Assembly (NCBI RefSeq): GCF_001420695.1 | Contig: NZ_LJJB01000007.1 | Location: forward strand, 2,091,463-2,155,462 | From: Brevibacillus choshinensis | GTDB taxonomy: Bacteria > Bacillota > Bacilli > Brevibacillales > Brevibacillaceae | Length of the DNA: 64,000 nucleotides | Direction: 5' to 3' | Shown here: in pieces, positions 27,117 through 36,971 of the stretch | Layout of the letters: each line of letters begins with the position of its first letter | Position numbering within the stretch: the first letter of the stretch is position 1 | Notes under the pieces: model-generated | Seen by the model: only the letters and a program-made list of their open reading frames with translations | Databases searched by the model: none | Told to the model about the DNA's origin: nothing | Program-made: the position numbers and the translations under genes

Positions 27117-28541
27117 TTAAGCACTTATTTTCGCAAGCATTTCCCTCTGCTTTTGAACCTGGCCATTAAGTTTTTGATGGAAGTAATAACCGAAACCAGT
27201 CAGGACAAGACACACGACCGATTGGAAGTACTCAGGCGGCGTAAATTGGTAGATCACAAATCCGATGATCGTCCAAATGAGGGCTGGTATATTCCAACCA
27301 TTTGAATAACGGTATATCCCATTCTCTTTAAACAACTGATCTACAAGCAGAAGTCCTTTTTTCACGAATACATAATCCGTGATGAGTATGGCCGCCAACG
27401 GTGCATAAAAAATACCGGATACCGTCATCGTATCTTGCAATTTATTCAACATACCCGGAAAGATCGACAGGCCTACACCAATTACAGAAACCAGCAAGGT
27501 TGCCCAAAATCGCCCCAGTTTAGGCACCATGTTCACGACTGAAAGTGAACCGGTGTAAATGTTCAGTACATTTATTGTCCAGTTGTCCAGAACAACAACT
27601 AGCAAGATCATAAAGAGTGCGAAGCCACTGCTTGCAATTGTGGCCGCTCCCTCCAGCCCATTGGGAACCTGCCCCAGTGTTGCTGCAGCAGAGTATGCAC
27701 CGACAAAGGCGGAAGTAAAGGTTCCGATGCATGCGGCAGCCATCGTTCCGATCCACATATCGACTCGCGTGCGTGAATATCGACAAAAGTCAGCAGCATC
27801 CGTGGTCATCGAGAGCCAAATGGCTGTCAAAGAGTTTAATGAGACGATGAAGACTCCCCAGCCCCAACCAACGGTGCCTTCGTACCCGAATACTTTCGGG
27901 ATTGCGTAATTTGGATCGTCATGTGTCATGAACATGTAACAGATAAAGATCAGCCCAATCAATTTGATCGGCAGGGCAATTCGAGACAAGAACTTCAACC
28001 AATTGTACCCAAATGTCGCAATGACGATTTGGAATATCGCAAAAATCAGACTGACGGCAACAACGCTTACCTCCGCTTGGAACAGCTTGTTAATCACAAC
28101 AGCAATAGCAGCGGCACCAACAATGGTTTGGATCGAAAACCAGTAAATGGCAGTGATCGCCCGGAATAGCGATACTGTATATTTAGAACCTCTCACTCCG
28201 TAAACCATCCGTGTAGCCACTGCACCTGAGACTCCATAATCGACACCAATAGTCGCCATGATTAAGTATGCGACAAAAGCGACTGCAATCCCCAACACTA
28301 CAGATGCAATGGCCGCCCAAAACGATAACCCGGAAGCAACTGCCATTCCTCCGATTAAGATCATACCTGGGTTCATCAAAAAATTGACTACCATAAAAAA
28401 GATATCGTACCATTTCACTGTTCTCTCTGCTTCAGGAACTTGCTCAATTCCGTATTGTTCCACGTTTTTGGGCTGTCGATATTTTTTGGATAAGTCCTCG
28501 AGATCGTGAGATTTCCTTACATTTCGATCCATGTCTCGCAT
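27117..28541 (-). CDS. NCS1 family permease (cytosine/purine/hydantoin transporter)
   Basis: 474 residues, 12 hydrophobic helices. Start region EQVPEAERTVKWYDIFFMVV and NFLMNPGMILIGGMAVASGL resemble the family motif around helix 1. NCS1 proteins import nucleobases, hydantoins or related heterocycles with sodium or protons. A second ATG at codon 4 gives better RBS spacing (ggggag). It follows the M20 amidohydrolase gene by 31 bases, so the pair probably imports and hydrolyses an amide or carbamoyl compound (M20 includes carbamoylases). Confidence 0.88.
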   Translation of the reverse strand: MRDMDRNVRKSHDLEDLSKKYRQPKNVEQYGIEQVPEAERTVKWYDIFFMVVNFLMNPGMILIGGMAVASGLSFWAAIASVVLGIAVAFVAYLIMATIGVDYGVSGAVATRMVYGVRGSKYTVSLFRAITAIYWFSIQTIVGAAAIAVVINKLFQAEVSVVAVSLIFAIFQIVIATFGYNWLKFLSRIALPIKLIGLIFICYMFMTHDDPNYAIPKVFGYEGTVGWGWGVFIVSLNSLTAIWLSMTTDAADFCRYSRTRVDMWIGTMAAACIGTFTSAFVGAYSAAATLGQVPNGLEGAATIASSGFALFMILLVVVLDNWTINVLNIYTGSLSVVNMVPKLGRFWATLLVSVIGVGLSIFPGMLNKLQDTMTVSGIFYAPLAAILITDYVFVKKGLLLVDQLFKENGIYRYSNGWNIPALIWTIIGFVIYQFTPPEYFQSVVCLVLTGFGYYFHQKLNGQVQKQREMLAKISA

Positions 28542-28572
28542 CGCTCCCCAATGTGATTATACGAAACGCCTG

Positions 28573-29886
28573 TCAAGCTTGGTCCACGTCCAAAATCCCA
28601 TTCCATCTCAGCACTGTCATAATCAGCACTTTAATGACTTCAAACAGAGAATCAAGTTCGACATATTCGTCCGGTCCGTGCAGTTGTGCTCCCTTCGGTC
28701 CGTAAATTACGCCCGGAATATTCAAGCCTACATACCAGGCAACATCACACACAGCAACAAACCCTTGGTACGACGGTGAAATTCTAAATATTTCTTGGCT
28801 TTTCGCAATCGATCTGACAATCTCGTGATCAAGAGGGGTGTTGACGGGCGGAAAATTGACTCCTCTTAACCCCCACTCCACCTGCGGCGGATTTTCCCTT
28901 AACCAGCTATCGGTAAGAGACAAGGAGGTGATGGCATCCTCAAACTCTTTTTTTATCTCTTCTGAGTTTTCATTAGGCAAGTACTTGATGTCATATTCAA
29001 TAACACAGTGATCTGGGATGATTGCGGGATTCGTAATGATTTCAGGAATCCCATTCTTCATTCCGGCACCAGCAAGCATTACACCGGGATTGATCGCGTT
29101 TGCTCCCGGTGGCAATAGCGGATGGCGCCTGTTTAGCCCCCAATCCTTTTCCAATTCTGCTGTTGCATGAATGATTTTCATTGCTTTCTCAATTACATTG
29201 ACACCCGTTCTCTCATAACCGGGATTGATGTGGCTATATCGCCAAGCGGAATGCGCTGAGTTACCTTTTAGTGTTACCCTTGCCCAGTGAAGCCCTCCCT
29301 CTACGGGGTTAATTATGCCATTCGTTGGTTCCGTAACAATAACACCCGAACCTTTGTAGCCACGCTCGAGTACTGCACGTGTACCTGTTCCGCCACTTTC
29401 CTCATCAATTACGATATGAAGATCGAGATCGGAATCCAATTCGATGCCGAAGTCTCGTATAAATTTGGCCACTATTATATTGCTGGCAACTCCAGCCTTC
29501 ATATCCATAGAGCCTCTTCCGTATAGCTTGCCGTCCTGTATCACTCCACCCCACGGATTGAAAGACCATCTGTCCAAACCACCTGCCGGCACAACGTCCA
29601 CATGACCATTTAAGATTAGCGTGTTATCCCTCGATTTGCCTTTTACAGTCGCGACTACATTGGGCTGACCTTCGTAGACATCCCATTTGTCCACATTCAA
29701 GCCCATTGAAAGCAGATAATCTTCCAGAAAATCTTGAAGCTTGTGACTCTCACTCTCACTCGGATTGTCGATGAACTGTGGGTTGACGCTTTTATAGCGA
29801 ATCATCTCCTGAAGAAGTTCTACGATATGCTGTTGATTCCGATTGACCCAATTTTCAACTATCACTTTCCAGTCTTTTTGTTCCAT
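28573..29886 (-). CDS. M20 family deacetylase/peptidase (ArgE-like)
   Basis: 437 residues. Zinc-site motifs LNGHVDVVPAGG, GRGSMDMKAG and DEESGGTGTRA are intact, followed by the dimerisation domain. The length fits ArgE/carboxypeptidase-like M20 enzymes, somewhat larger than the 400-residue member at 12334-13536. No signal peptide. Probably co-transcribed with the NCS1 permease downstream. Confidence 0.87.
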   Translation of the reverse strand: MEQKDWKVIVENWVNRNQQHIVELLQEMIRYKSVNPQFIDNPSESESHKLQDFLEDYLLSMGLNVDKWDVYEGQPNVVATVKGKSRDNTLILNGHVDVVPAGGLDRWSFNPWGGVIQDGKLYGRGSMDMKAGVASNIIVAKFIRDFGIELDSDLDLHIVIDEESGGTGTRAVLERGYKGSGVIVTEPTNGIINPVEGGLHWARVTLKGNSAHSAWRYSHINPGYERTGVNVIEKAMKIIHATAELEKDWGLNRRHPLLPPGANAINPGVMLAGAGMKNGIPEIITNPAIIPDHCVIEYDIKYLPNENSEEIKKEFEDAITSLSLTDSWLRENPPQVEWGLRGVNFPPVNTPLDHEIVRSIAKSQEIFRISPSYQGFVAVCDVAWYVGLNIPGVIYGPKGAQLHGPDEYVELDSLFEVIKVLIMTVLRWNGILDVDQA

Positions 29887-31283
29887 CCCATCAATTCCCT
29901 TCCATTCAGTATTTGTTGCATTTCCGCCAACAATTTAACAGAAAAAACGTGTCTCTGATCTAAATGATTGTCGAATTGGGAAACGATTGGTCAAATTCTC
30001 CCGAACGTTTATCGATACCCTACTCCAAATCCATCTATACCGATTTTTCTTTATACACTTCATGCAGATGAAAATAAAGATCATGCCAGGGACAGCCAGA
30101 TTTATCCTACCTTGATCACCATCATTGGCATCGTGGAACAATCCCTACTTATACTGTTTGGCGTATTGCACGAAACTGTTGCGATGGGCAACCACTTCTT
30201 CCATGATCGGAGCACTGGAGAAATACTTGGCGAGACGCTGTACCGTAATTTGCTTGTACATGTTGGTTTGCCTATGCCAGATACGGATGTGCATGGACTT
30301 CGATTACCTTAATGTTTCGAAAATCCAGAGTTACTTGTTTCTCCTCCTTTATCGAGTTATGCATACCTACCATTGCAACAATGATACCAACCGTGAAAGC
30401 GCTTTATATCAAGGGTTTTCTCTCAAAAATAGCGAAAAATTTTCATCAAAGCAAAAAAAATTTCGAATATTATTTTGCTGAACATTCCTAATTCATTCGA
30501 GCATCCCTTGAATTTTCATACCCTTTTCGATAAAACAAAGGAAATAATCGGAATTATATTTCAATTACACTTTTCATCTTCTTACTAACGAAAATTGTTT
30601 TCCATCATTGAATGGCTACTTGTTCCTAAATTAGATTTTTTTAGTCTGAGACAGGTCTGGAATACCTGTTTTGAAAGCATGGCAATCACCAATGAACACG
30701 GTGACGTCTTAGATATGAACCGCTCTACGGCTATTTCCCTTAATTCCCACTAGTTTTCTTTTCACGCATCTCCATCAAAAAGGAAAACACTGGCAGCTTT
30801 TTTTATGTACAAAAGAAACCTCACCGCCTCAAACTTTTGGCGTCTTCAATTGGTTATTCAAACCTTCTATCTCAGCTACATGTCCCGAAAACACAAAAAA
30901 CCCTTGATTTCTCAAAGTTTCTCTTGCTCGGCAGCAGAGAGGGCTGTCTCTTAGGTGAGAGAGTGGTTTTATGACCTAAATCCAGTTTTTCAAAAATAAA
31001 TAGCCAGGGAGTTTTCCCTGGCTTCATTTTCCGCGCAATGTCGTACAAGACGATTCCTTTTTCCCGGTTTATACCAACATACTCTGTTTTAATTTGGCGG
31101 TTGTAAGCAGCTCTATTATATTGAATGTAAGGAGATCAATTCTCTCCAAATTGATACTCCTTTTGGTTGTAATGTGATTGTTGGTTGTTCGAGCGCAAAA
31201 CGCAGAACGGATGGAACGGCCTTTCCTGGGAGCTCTCCTCTCTCAGGTTAGGCCTTTTCTCATATTCCCTTCCCTTTTCAATA
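29887..31283. other. 1.4-kb region without an intact gene
   Basis: Holds an amidohydrolase remnant (30080-30340, separate entry) and two hairpins: agccaggga/tccctggct at 31002-31023, and aaggag-tcaatt/aattga-ctcctt at 31128-31164. The remainder is AT-rich with short frames only. Looks like decayed sequence. Confidence 0.5.
30080..30340 (-). pseudogene. N-terminal remnant of a metal-dependent amidohydrolase
   Basis: Behind an aaaggaggag site the minus strand encodes LDFRNIKVIEVHAHPYLA, the HxH entry motif of TIM-barrel hydrolases, then a stop. The next frame continues MYKQITVQRLAKYFSSAP and EEVVAHRNSFVQYAKQYK, then another stop and shift. At least two lesions break it, and the C-terminal half is absent. 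Confidence 0.5.
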
Positions 31284-31324
31284 CAAAAAAGTACTCCGCA
31301 ATGTACATACAGTACTTACGGAGT
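31284..31324 (-). terminator. Terminator of the IclR gene
   Basis: On the minus strand actccgtaa and ttgcggagt pair around a 14-base loop and are followed by actttttt. The upstream arm overlaps the last codons of the regulator. Confidence 0.75.
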
Positions 31325-32110
31325 GTTCGGCTCAGACGCATTATTCACTTTATTAAAGCCAAGTTCGATAGAGATAATTTCGGCCATCTTCAGCAATTCA
31401 CGTAAATATTCGTTTACATTCTCCCTACCGTAAAAATGCTCTGGCCCTGAAATGGAGATACCGGCAACCATTCTATTTTCATAGTTGTAGACAGGTGCTG
31501 CCAAAGCTGCTGCCCCCATTGCCAGCTCTCCTTCAGATCTCGCATATCCTCTGGCCCGAATCTCCTCCAACTCTGCTCTTAGTTTTACTTCCTGCGAGAT
31601 GGTATACGGGGTAAACTGCTCTAGCTTTCTGGATAATACCGTCGTCAGTTCCTGCGGAGGCAGGTTCGCCATGATTAATTTGGACAAGGCACCAGCATAG
31701 ATGGGCAACCTCTGGCCCACTTTAATCCCATACTGGAAATTGTGAAAGGATTCGATATTCACCAGGCACAAGGCTTCACCTTTGTCGTAAATACTCATAT
31801 TGACGTTCTGTTCCGTTCTCTTCGACAGTTCCTGTAAAAAAGGAGTTGCAATTCGTGTCAGATCAATTCGTTGGATCACAATACCCCCGATTTTGACGAA
31901 CTGCATCCCCAGTCTAAACTTACCAGAAATGGGGTCCTGCTCAATGTACCCGCGTTTGATCATCGTTTGAATGGAGCGATGGACGGTTGCCAACGCCAAC
32001 CCCGTCCTTTCTGCAATCTCGACAAGCAACAATTCGGGTTCTTTAAAGGTGAATACTTCGATAATATCCAATGCCCTGTCCACTGCTCTAACTTTCTGCG
32101 ATTCTTCCAT
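31316..32110 (-). CDS. IclR family transcriptional regulator
   Basis: 264 residues. N-terminal winged helix (about 5-65: VRAVDRALDIIEVF, LALATVHRSIQTMIKRGYIE) and the IclR effector domain (about 80-250; CLVNIESFHNFQYGIKVGQR and RGYARSEGELAMGAAALAAP). Lies downstream of the second peptide ABC operon on the same strand but with a 153-base gap holding its own promoter. It probably controls that operon in response to a small metabolite. Confidence 0.88.
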   Translation of the reverse strand: MEESQKVRAVDRALDIIEVFTFKEPELLLVEIAERTGLALATVHRSIQTMIKRGYIEQDPISGKFRLGMQFVKIGGIVIQRIDLTRIATPFLQELSKRTEQNVNMSIYDKGEALCLVNIESFHNFQYGIKVGQRLPIYAGALSKLIMANLPPQELTTVLSRKLEQFTPYTISQEVKLRAELEEIRARGYARSEGELAMGAAALAAPVYNYENRMVAGISISGPEHFYGRENVNEYLRELLKMAEIISIELGFNKVNNASEPNTP

Positions 32111-32263
32111 ACATAACTGACTCCCTTATCCGTTTTCAATCGTTTGAAAATGATTTCTTACTTAATAATGATGAATGATATTGCACTGATTTACAAGAAA
32201 AAGAAGAGGCAGCCTCTTCCTTTTCAAAGACAGGCAAAGGACATATCCACCTTGTGAAATGAG

Positions 32264-33226
32264 TCAAGAAGAGACTAAATGGCATGCGACTTGATGAAAC
32301 GCAGATCCTTTCAACGCTGGTGTTTCTTTGCCGCATTTCGCTTCCGCATAAGGGCAGCGGGTATGGAACTTACACCCACTCGGTGGATTGGTCGGATTAG
32401 GCAGGTCCCCTTTTAAAATCAACGGTGTTCGTTTCATTCTGGGATGCTGTACGGGAATGGAGGATAGCAGAACTTTGGTATAAGGATGCTGTGGATTGGA
32501 AAAAAGCTCTTCCGCTTCCGCCAATTCAACGATACTGCCTAGATACATGACCCCAATTCGGTGGCTGATATGTCTAACGACAGCCAGATCATGGGCAATG
32601 AACAGATAAGACATCTGGAACTCCGCCTGAAGGTCTTCCAGCAGATTGACAATTTGAGATTGGATAGACACATCCAGTGCTGCAACCGGTTCATCACACA
32701 CCACCATCTTCGGTTTCAACGCTAGCGCTCGAGCGATACCAATCCGCTGACGCTGTCCGCCACTGAACTCATGCGGATAACGATTAGCGTGCCCAGGATT
32801 CAGACCTACCTTATCCAGCAGATAAAGCATCCGTTCCTTGCTTTCGTGCGAATCCATCTGATGGATGCGAAACGGCTCCGTCAAGATATCTCCGATTTTC
32901 TGCCGCGGATTAAGCGACGAATAGGGGTCCTGAAAAATCATTTGAATGTTTTTTCTTACAGTGGTTTGATGGGAGAGCGTTGCAAGATTGGTTCCTTCAA
33001 AGCGTATTTCTCCTTCAGTGGGAGCAAGCAGTTGAACGATCATTTTGCCAAGGGTGCTTTTTCCACAGCCACTCTCCCCGACTAACCCTAACGTTTCTTG
33101 CTGCATTACGTCGAGATCGACCCCATCTACTGCTTTGATGCTTCCCGCTTGTTTCATCAACAGCCCCTTTTTGATGGGAAAATGCTTTTTGATACTTCGA
33201 ACTTCAAGTAATGGGCTTTGAGTCAC
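32264..33226 (-). CDS. Peptide ABC transporter ATP-binding protein (OppF family)
   Basis: 320 residues with Walker [20 protein letters not shown], signature SGGQRQR, Walker B MVVCDEPVAALD and the C-terminal GCKFHTRCP motif. Overlaps the OppD-type gene by 4 bases. Last transporter gene of the second peptide operon. Confidence 0.92.
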   Translation of the reverse strand: MTQSPLLEVRSIKKHFPIKKGLLMKQAGSIKAVDGVDLDVMQQETLGLVGESGCGKSTLGKMIVQLLAPTEGEIRFEGTNLATLSHQTTVRKNIQMIFQDPYSSLNPRQKIGDILTEPFRIHQMDSHESKERMLYLLDKVGLNPGHANRYPHEFSGGQRQRIGIARALALKPKMVVCDEPVAALDVSIQSQIVNLLEDLQAEFQMSYLFIAHDLAVVRHISHRIGVMYLGSIVELAEAEELFSNPQHPYTKVLLSSIPVQHPRMKRTPLILKGDLPNPTNPPSGCKFHTRCPYAEAKCGKETPALKGSAFHQVACHLVSS

Positions 33227-34224
33227 TGTTCATCACCTCTCTTCTTTTCAAAGACGTTTTGGCTATGCCAACATCTCACCTTATGTCCCGGGACGATCTC
33301 TTCCAAAATGGGCTTCATTTCACGACACTTTTCGGTTGCATACGAACAGCGGGGATGAAACTGGCAACCGTTTGGCATCTCACCAGGAGAAGGCACATTG
33401 CCCTCGATGGATTGTAGCCTTGTTTTCGGGCCAAGCAGTTTGGGAATGGAGTTCAGCAATCCTTCTGTATATGGATGTGCCGGCTTATCAAAGATCGCCT
33501 CCGTCACTGCTTCTTCCACAATTTCCCCCGCATACATAACCCCAACACGGTCGCACATTTCGGCAACTACACCTAGATCGTGAGTTATCATGATAATGGA
33601 AGTGTTCAACCTTTTTCGTAATTCGTTCATCAAATCGAGAATTTGGGCTTGTACCGTTACATCCAGTGCAGTCGTCGGTTCATCCGCAATCAAGAGCTGT
33701 GGATTACAGGCAACCGCCATCGCTATCACCACCCGTTGCCTCATCCCACCCGATAACTGATGTGGATATTCGTAATACCGCTGTTCTGGGTTCGGAATGC
33801 CTACCATCTTCAGAAGCTCTATCGAGTACCGCTTTACTTCGGCAGGGGATTTCTTTTCATGAAAGGTAATCACTTCATCAATTTGACTGCCTATTGTAAA
33901 TGCAGGGTCCAATGAACTCATCGGTTCTTGAAATATCATCGAGATATCCTTCCCTCTGATGGCACGCAGGTTGTGTTGCTTCTCTTGCACCAGGTTTTTT
34001 CCATTGAACCAAATCTCGCCGCCGGTTACTTGACCGGGAGGAGATGGAATCAACCCCATGATCGCAAGCGATGTAACGCTTTTTCCACAGCCGCTCTCCC
34101 CAACGATTCCCAAAGTCTCCCCCTTATAAACAGTCAAATTGATTCCGTTCACGACATCAACGGTACCCTCTTCCGTATCAAACGAAACCCGCAATTGGTT
34201 TATCTGCAACAGTTTTTCTGACAT
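33223..34224 (-). CDS. Peptide ABC transporter ATP-binding protein (OppD family)
   Basis: 333 residues. Walker [40 protein letters not shown] and GCQFHPRCS are all present. Fourteen bases after the creatininase-family gene, so the ATPases are separated from the permeases by an enzyme gene. Confidence 0.92.
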   Translation of the reverse strand: MSEKLLQINQLRVSFDTEEGTVDVVNGINLTVYKGETLGIVGESGCGKSVTSLAIMGLIPSPPGQVTGGEIWFNGKNLVQEKQHNLRAIRGKDISMIFQEPMSSLDPAFTIGSQIDEVITFHEKKSPAEVKRYSIELLKMVGIPNPEQRYYEYPHQLSGGMRQRVVIAMAVACNPQLLIADEPTTALDVTVQAQILDLMNELRKRLNTSIIMITHDLGVVAEMCDRVGVMYAGEIVEEAVTEAIFDKPAHPYTEGLLNSIPKLLGPKTRLQSIEGNVPSPGEMPNGCQFHPRCSYATEKCREMKPILEEIVPGHKVRCWHSQNVFEKKRGDEQ

Positions 34225-34238
34225 CTGTCCGTCTCCCT

Positions 34239-35063
34239 TTACAGATGATGGTTCACTCTCGGATGGACCTTACGTTGTTTGAAAATTTTTACGAACTCAA
34301 CCAGACCGTCCACTGCGGCGTCAAAAAGCGCTTCCCCTTTATCCTTTGTTGATTTAGTCGGATCGCCTAGGGTGCCTGTCTCGGAAATGGAGCTCCAGTA
34401 TGGCATAGTGACAACTGGCCGCCCTTCTCCCCGTCCCACTATATCGAGCCAGAAATATTTTGCGTGATCATATTTATCCATGTCCCGAACCGCTTTATCC
34501 ATCTGAACCAAGTCTTCACGAATAGCCAGGTACATCGATGTCTCTAGTTCGCATGCGTGATTCATACCACCGGGATTTTCCGACTCCCTCACCTGTTCGG
34601 CACATTCGATCACCTGCTGAAAATCCCAATGGGATACTGATGCACAGAGCCCGTTGGGATAGGCCAGGTTGGTCAGACGGGCGGCGACTTGCAGAAGCGA
34701 TACATTACTGCCATGTCCATTCAATAATAAAATACGTTCGAATCCCTGATGAGCGAGACTTTTGCACACATCGACTACATAGTTGATAAATGTTTCGCTG
34801 CTAATGGAGATCACTCCGGGGAAATCCATCTGATGTGGAGCATAACCATGATTGATTGGTGGGATCACCACCATCTCCGTAGGAATTTTGGCGCCCGCTC
34901 TTACGCACACTTCATTGGCGAGAACCAAATCCGTATCAACCGGCAGGTGATAACCATGTTCTTCAATCATGGCGACTGGGACTACCGCTACCCGTTTTTC
35001 CTTGACAACCTGTTTTACTTCCGGCCATGTCATTTCGGCAAAGAGATATTTTTCTACGATCAT
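34239..35063 (-). CDS. Creatininase-family amidohydrolase
   Basis: 274 residues. Metal-site motifs of the family: IEEHGYHLPVDTD (Glu, His, Asp ligands), LLNGHGSN (His) and HACELETSMYLAI (Glu). Members hydrolyse cyclic amides or formamides (creatinine, FAPy) or process peptides (MftE). Placement between the permease and ATPase genes means it is made together with the transporter and very likely acts on the imported substrate. No signal sequence; cytoplasmic. Confidence 0.88.
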   Translation of the reverse strand: MIVEKYLFAEMTWPEVKQVVKEKRVAVVPVAMIEEHGYHLPVDTDLVLANEVCVRAGAKIPTEMVVIPPINHGYAPHQMDFPGVISISSETFINYVVDVCKSLAHQGFERILLLNGHGSNVSLLQVAARLTNLAYPNGLCASVSHWDFQQVIECAEQVRESENPGGMNHACELETSMYLAIREDLVQMDKAVRDMDKYDHAKYFWLDIVGRGEGRPVVTMPYWSSISETGTLGDPTKSTKDKGEALFDAAVDGLVEFVKIFKQRKVHPRVNHHL

Positions 35064-35088
35064 TTTCGTCTCATCCTTTCTTCGTCTG

Positions 35089-35934
35089 CTATTTCATGCG
35101 TGGGTCTAAATAATCTCTCAGTCCGTCTCCTAGCAGGTTTAGCCCGAGTACGGTAAAGGCTATGGCCATCCCAGGAAAAATTGAAATCCATGGAGCCTCT
35201 CTCATATATTGCCTGCCATCATACAAAATATTGCCCAAACTAGGTTCAGGCTGTGGTACTCCAAGCCCGATGAAACTTAACGCTGCTTCCGCCAAAATGG
35301 CGTAGGCAAAGTAGGTCGTAAATTGGATCAATAACGGTGACAGGCAGTTAGGAAGGATGTGCTTGATCATCAGCCTCAAATCGGAACCGCCCATTACCTT
35401 CACCGCATCGATATAATCTTTTTCCTTGATCGATAAAACACAGCCCCGGATCAAACGAGCAAACAGAGGCGTATATATTACAGCTAACGCAATAATGATA
35501 TTGGTGGGGTTAGAGCCCAAAGCGGACATCAATCCAATCGCGAAGAGAATCGGCGGAAACGACATTATTCCGTCAACAATGCGCATCAGAACACCGTCTG
35601 TTATACCTCCATAGAATCCAGCGATCAGTCCCAGCATTGTACCGATGGCAGACGACACCAGGATAGCCCCTGTTGCGATCACAATCGATACTCTAGCGCC
35701 GTACAGGATTCGGCTGAAAATATCCCGGCCATATTCGTCCGTTCCGAAGAAGTGATCGCTGCTTGGCGAGGCGACTCTGCTTGAATAATCGGTATCGTTA
35801 ATCGGGTCATATGGAGCAAGAATCGGCGCCGCTAGCGAGAGGAGGACAACCGCAAAAACAATGACCAATCCGGCAGCAGCAGTTTTTCGCCGCGAAAATT
35901 TTCGTATTGACTTCTGAAAACTCACTCGATTCAC
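35089..35934 (-). CDS. Peptide ABC transporter permease (OppC/DppC family)
   Basis: 281 residues, six spans; FGTDEYGRDIFSRILYG and EAA loop DYIDAVKVMGGSDLRLMIKH. Overlaps the OppB-type gene by 4 bases (stop/start ATGA). Its RBS lies inside the upstream gene. Confidence 0.92.
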   Translation of the reverse strand: MNRVSFQKSIRKFSRRKTAAAGLVIVFAVVLLSLAAPILAPYDPINDTDYSSRVASPSSDHFFGTDEYGRDIFSRILYGARVSIVIATGAILVSSAIGTMLGLIAGFYGGITDGVLMRIVDGIMSFPPILFAIGLMSALGSNPTNIIIALAVIYTPLFARLIRGCVLSIKEKDYIDAVKVMGGSDLRLMIKHILPNCLSPLLIQFTTYFAYAILAEAALSFIGLGVPQPEPSLGNILYDGRQYMREAPWISIFPGMAIAFTVLGLNLLGDGLRDYLDPRMK

Positions 35935-36881
35935 CCTTTGCTGTAATCAATTTTCGGGTCGAAATAGGCATACAACAAATCAACCGCCAAATTAATGATG
36001 ACATAGATGAAGGCGATGTAGAGAATAACTCCCTGGATCACCGGATAGTCCCGGTTGAACACGGAATTAACCACAAGACTGCCTATACCGGGGATGCTGA
36101 ATATCGTCTCTACCACAACTGTCCCACCAAGCAACAATCCAAAATTTAGCCCGACGATCGTAAGGATCGGGATCATAGCATTTTTCAGAGCATGCTTAAG
36201 GATGATAACAGGTTCCGAACCGCCTTTAGCCCGGATGGTACGGATATAATCCTGCCGGAGCACCTCCAACATGCTAGAACGCGTCATTCGCGTTACGACC
36301 CCTGCCTGAATAAATCCAAGCGAAATCGCTGGCAGTGTCAGATGTTTGAGATGTAACCACACATTTTCGGTAAACTCCACGTACCCCGTAGCTGGAAACC
36401 AACCGAGATGCAGGGCAAAAACGATGATCAGGATTAGCGCCGCCCAAAAATTCGGAATGGAAATGCCGATCAGTGCGATGATCATGGCTGAATAGTCCCA
36501 TGAACTACTGTGTTTCACAGCGGCGATGATACCCAGCGGAATTGCTAGCAGCAATGAAACAACCAGTGAATACAGCGTCAACGCCAACGTAGCTGGCATC
36601 CTTTCGGCAATCAGTGTGTTTACGTCTTTGTCGGAAACAAGCGACTGTCCCATATTCCCCTGTAGCACATTGGTGATCCAATGATAAAACTGAGAGGGAA
36701 GCGGTTCGTTCAGGCCCAACTTCTGCTGCAGTTGCAACAGTTGCTCGGGAGTTGCCTGGGAACCCAGCATAACTGCAGCAGGGTCCCCTGGAATGAGATG
36801 AATCAGAATAAATACAGTTACAGAAACTACGAATAAAACAGGAATCAGCGCTAACAATCTTCTCAACACATATGCGGCCAT
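35931..36881 (-). CDS. Peptide ABC transporter permease (OppB/DppB family)
   Basis: 316 residues, six spans from YVLRRLLALIPVLFVVSVTV; EAA loop DYIRTIRAKGGSEPVIILKH and C-terminal FSIPGIGSLVVNSVFNRDYP. Ninety bases after the binding-protein gene. Confidence 0.92.
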   Translation of the reverse strand: MAAYVLRRLLALIPVLFVVSVTVFILIHLIPGDPAAVMLGSQATPEQLLQLQQKLGLNEPLPSQFYHWITNVLQGNMGQSLVSDKDVNTLIAERMPATLALTLYSLVVSLLLAIPLGIIAAVKHSSSWDYSAMIIALIGISIPNFWAALILIIVFALHLGWFPATGYVEFTENVWLHLKHLTLPAISLGFIQAGVVTRMTRSSMLEVLRQDYIRTIRAKGGSEPVIILKHALKNAMIPILTIVGLNFGLLLGGTVVVETIFSIPGIGSLVVNSVFNRDYPVIQGVILYIAFIYVIINLAVDLLYAYFDPKIDYSKG

Positions 36882-36971
36882 TACGCTTTTGCTAACAGAA
36901 AGCTGTCAGCTCCTCCTTCCATCTATGGTGTATAACCTGTGGCACTACTGGAGCTATGCCCCCAAACCTTT

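Noticed and set aside
29968-30312. 114-codon plus-strand frame
   Set aside because: Antisense to the amidohydrolase remnant, which has recognisable motifs on the minus strand.
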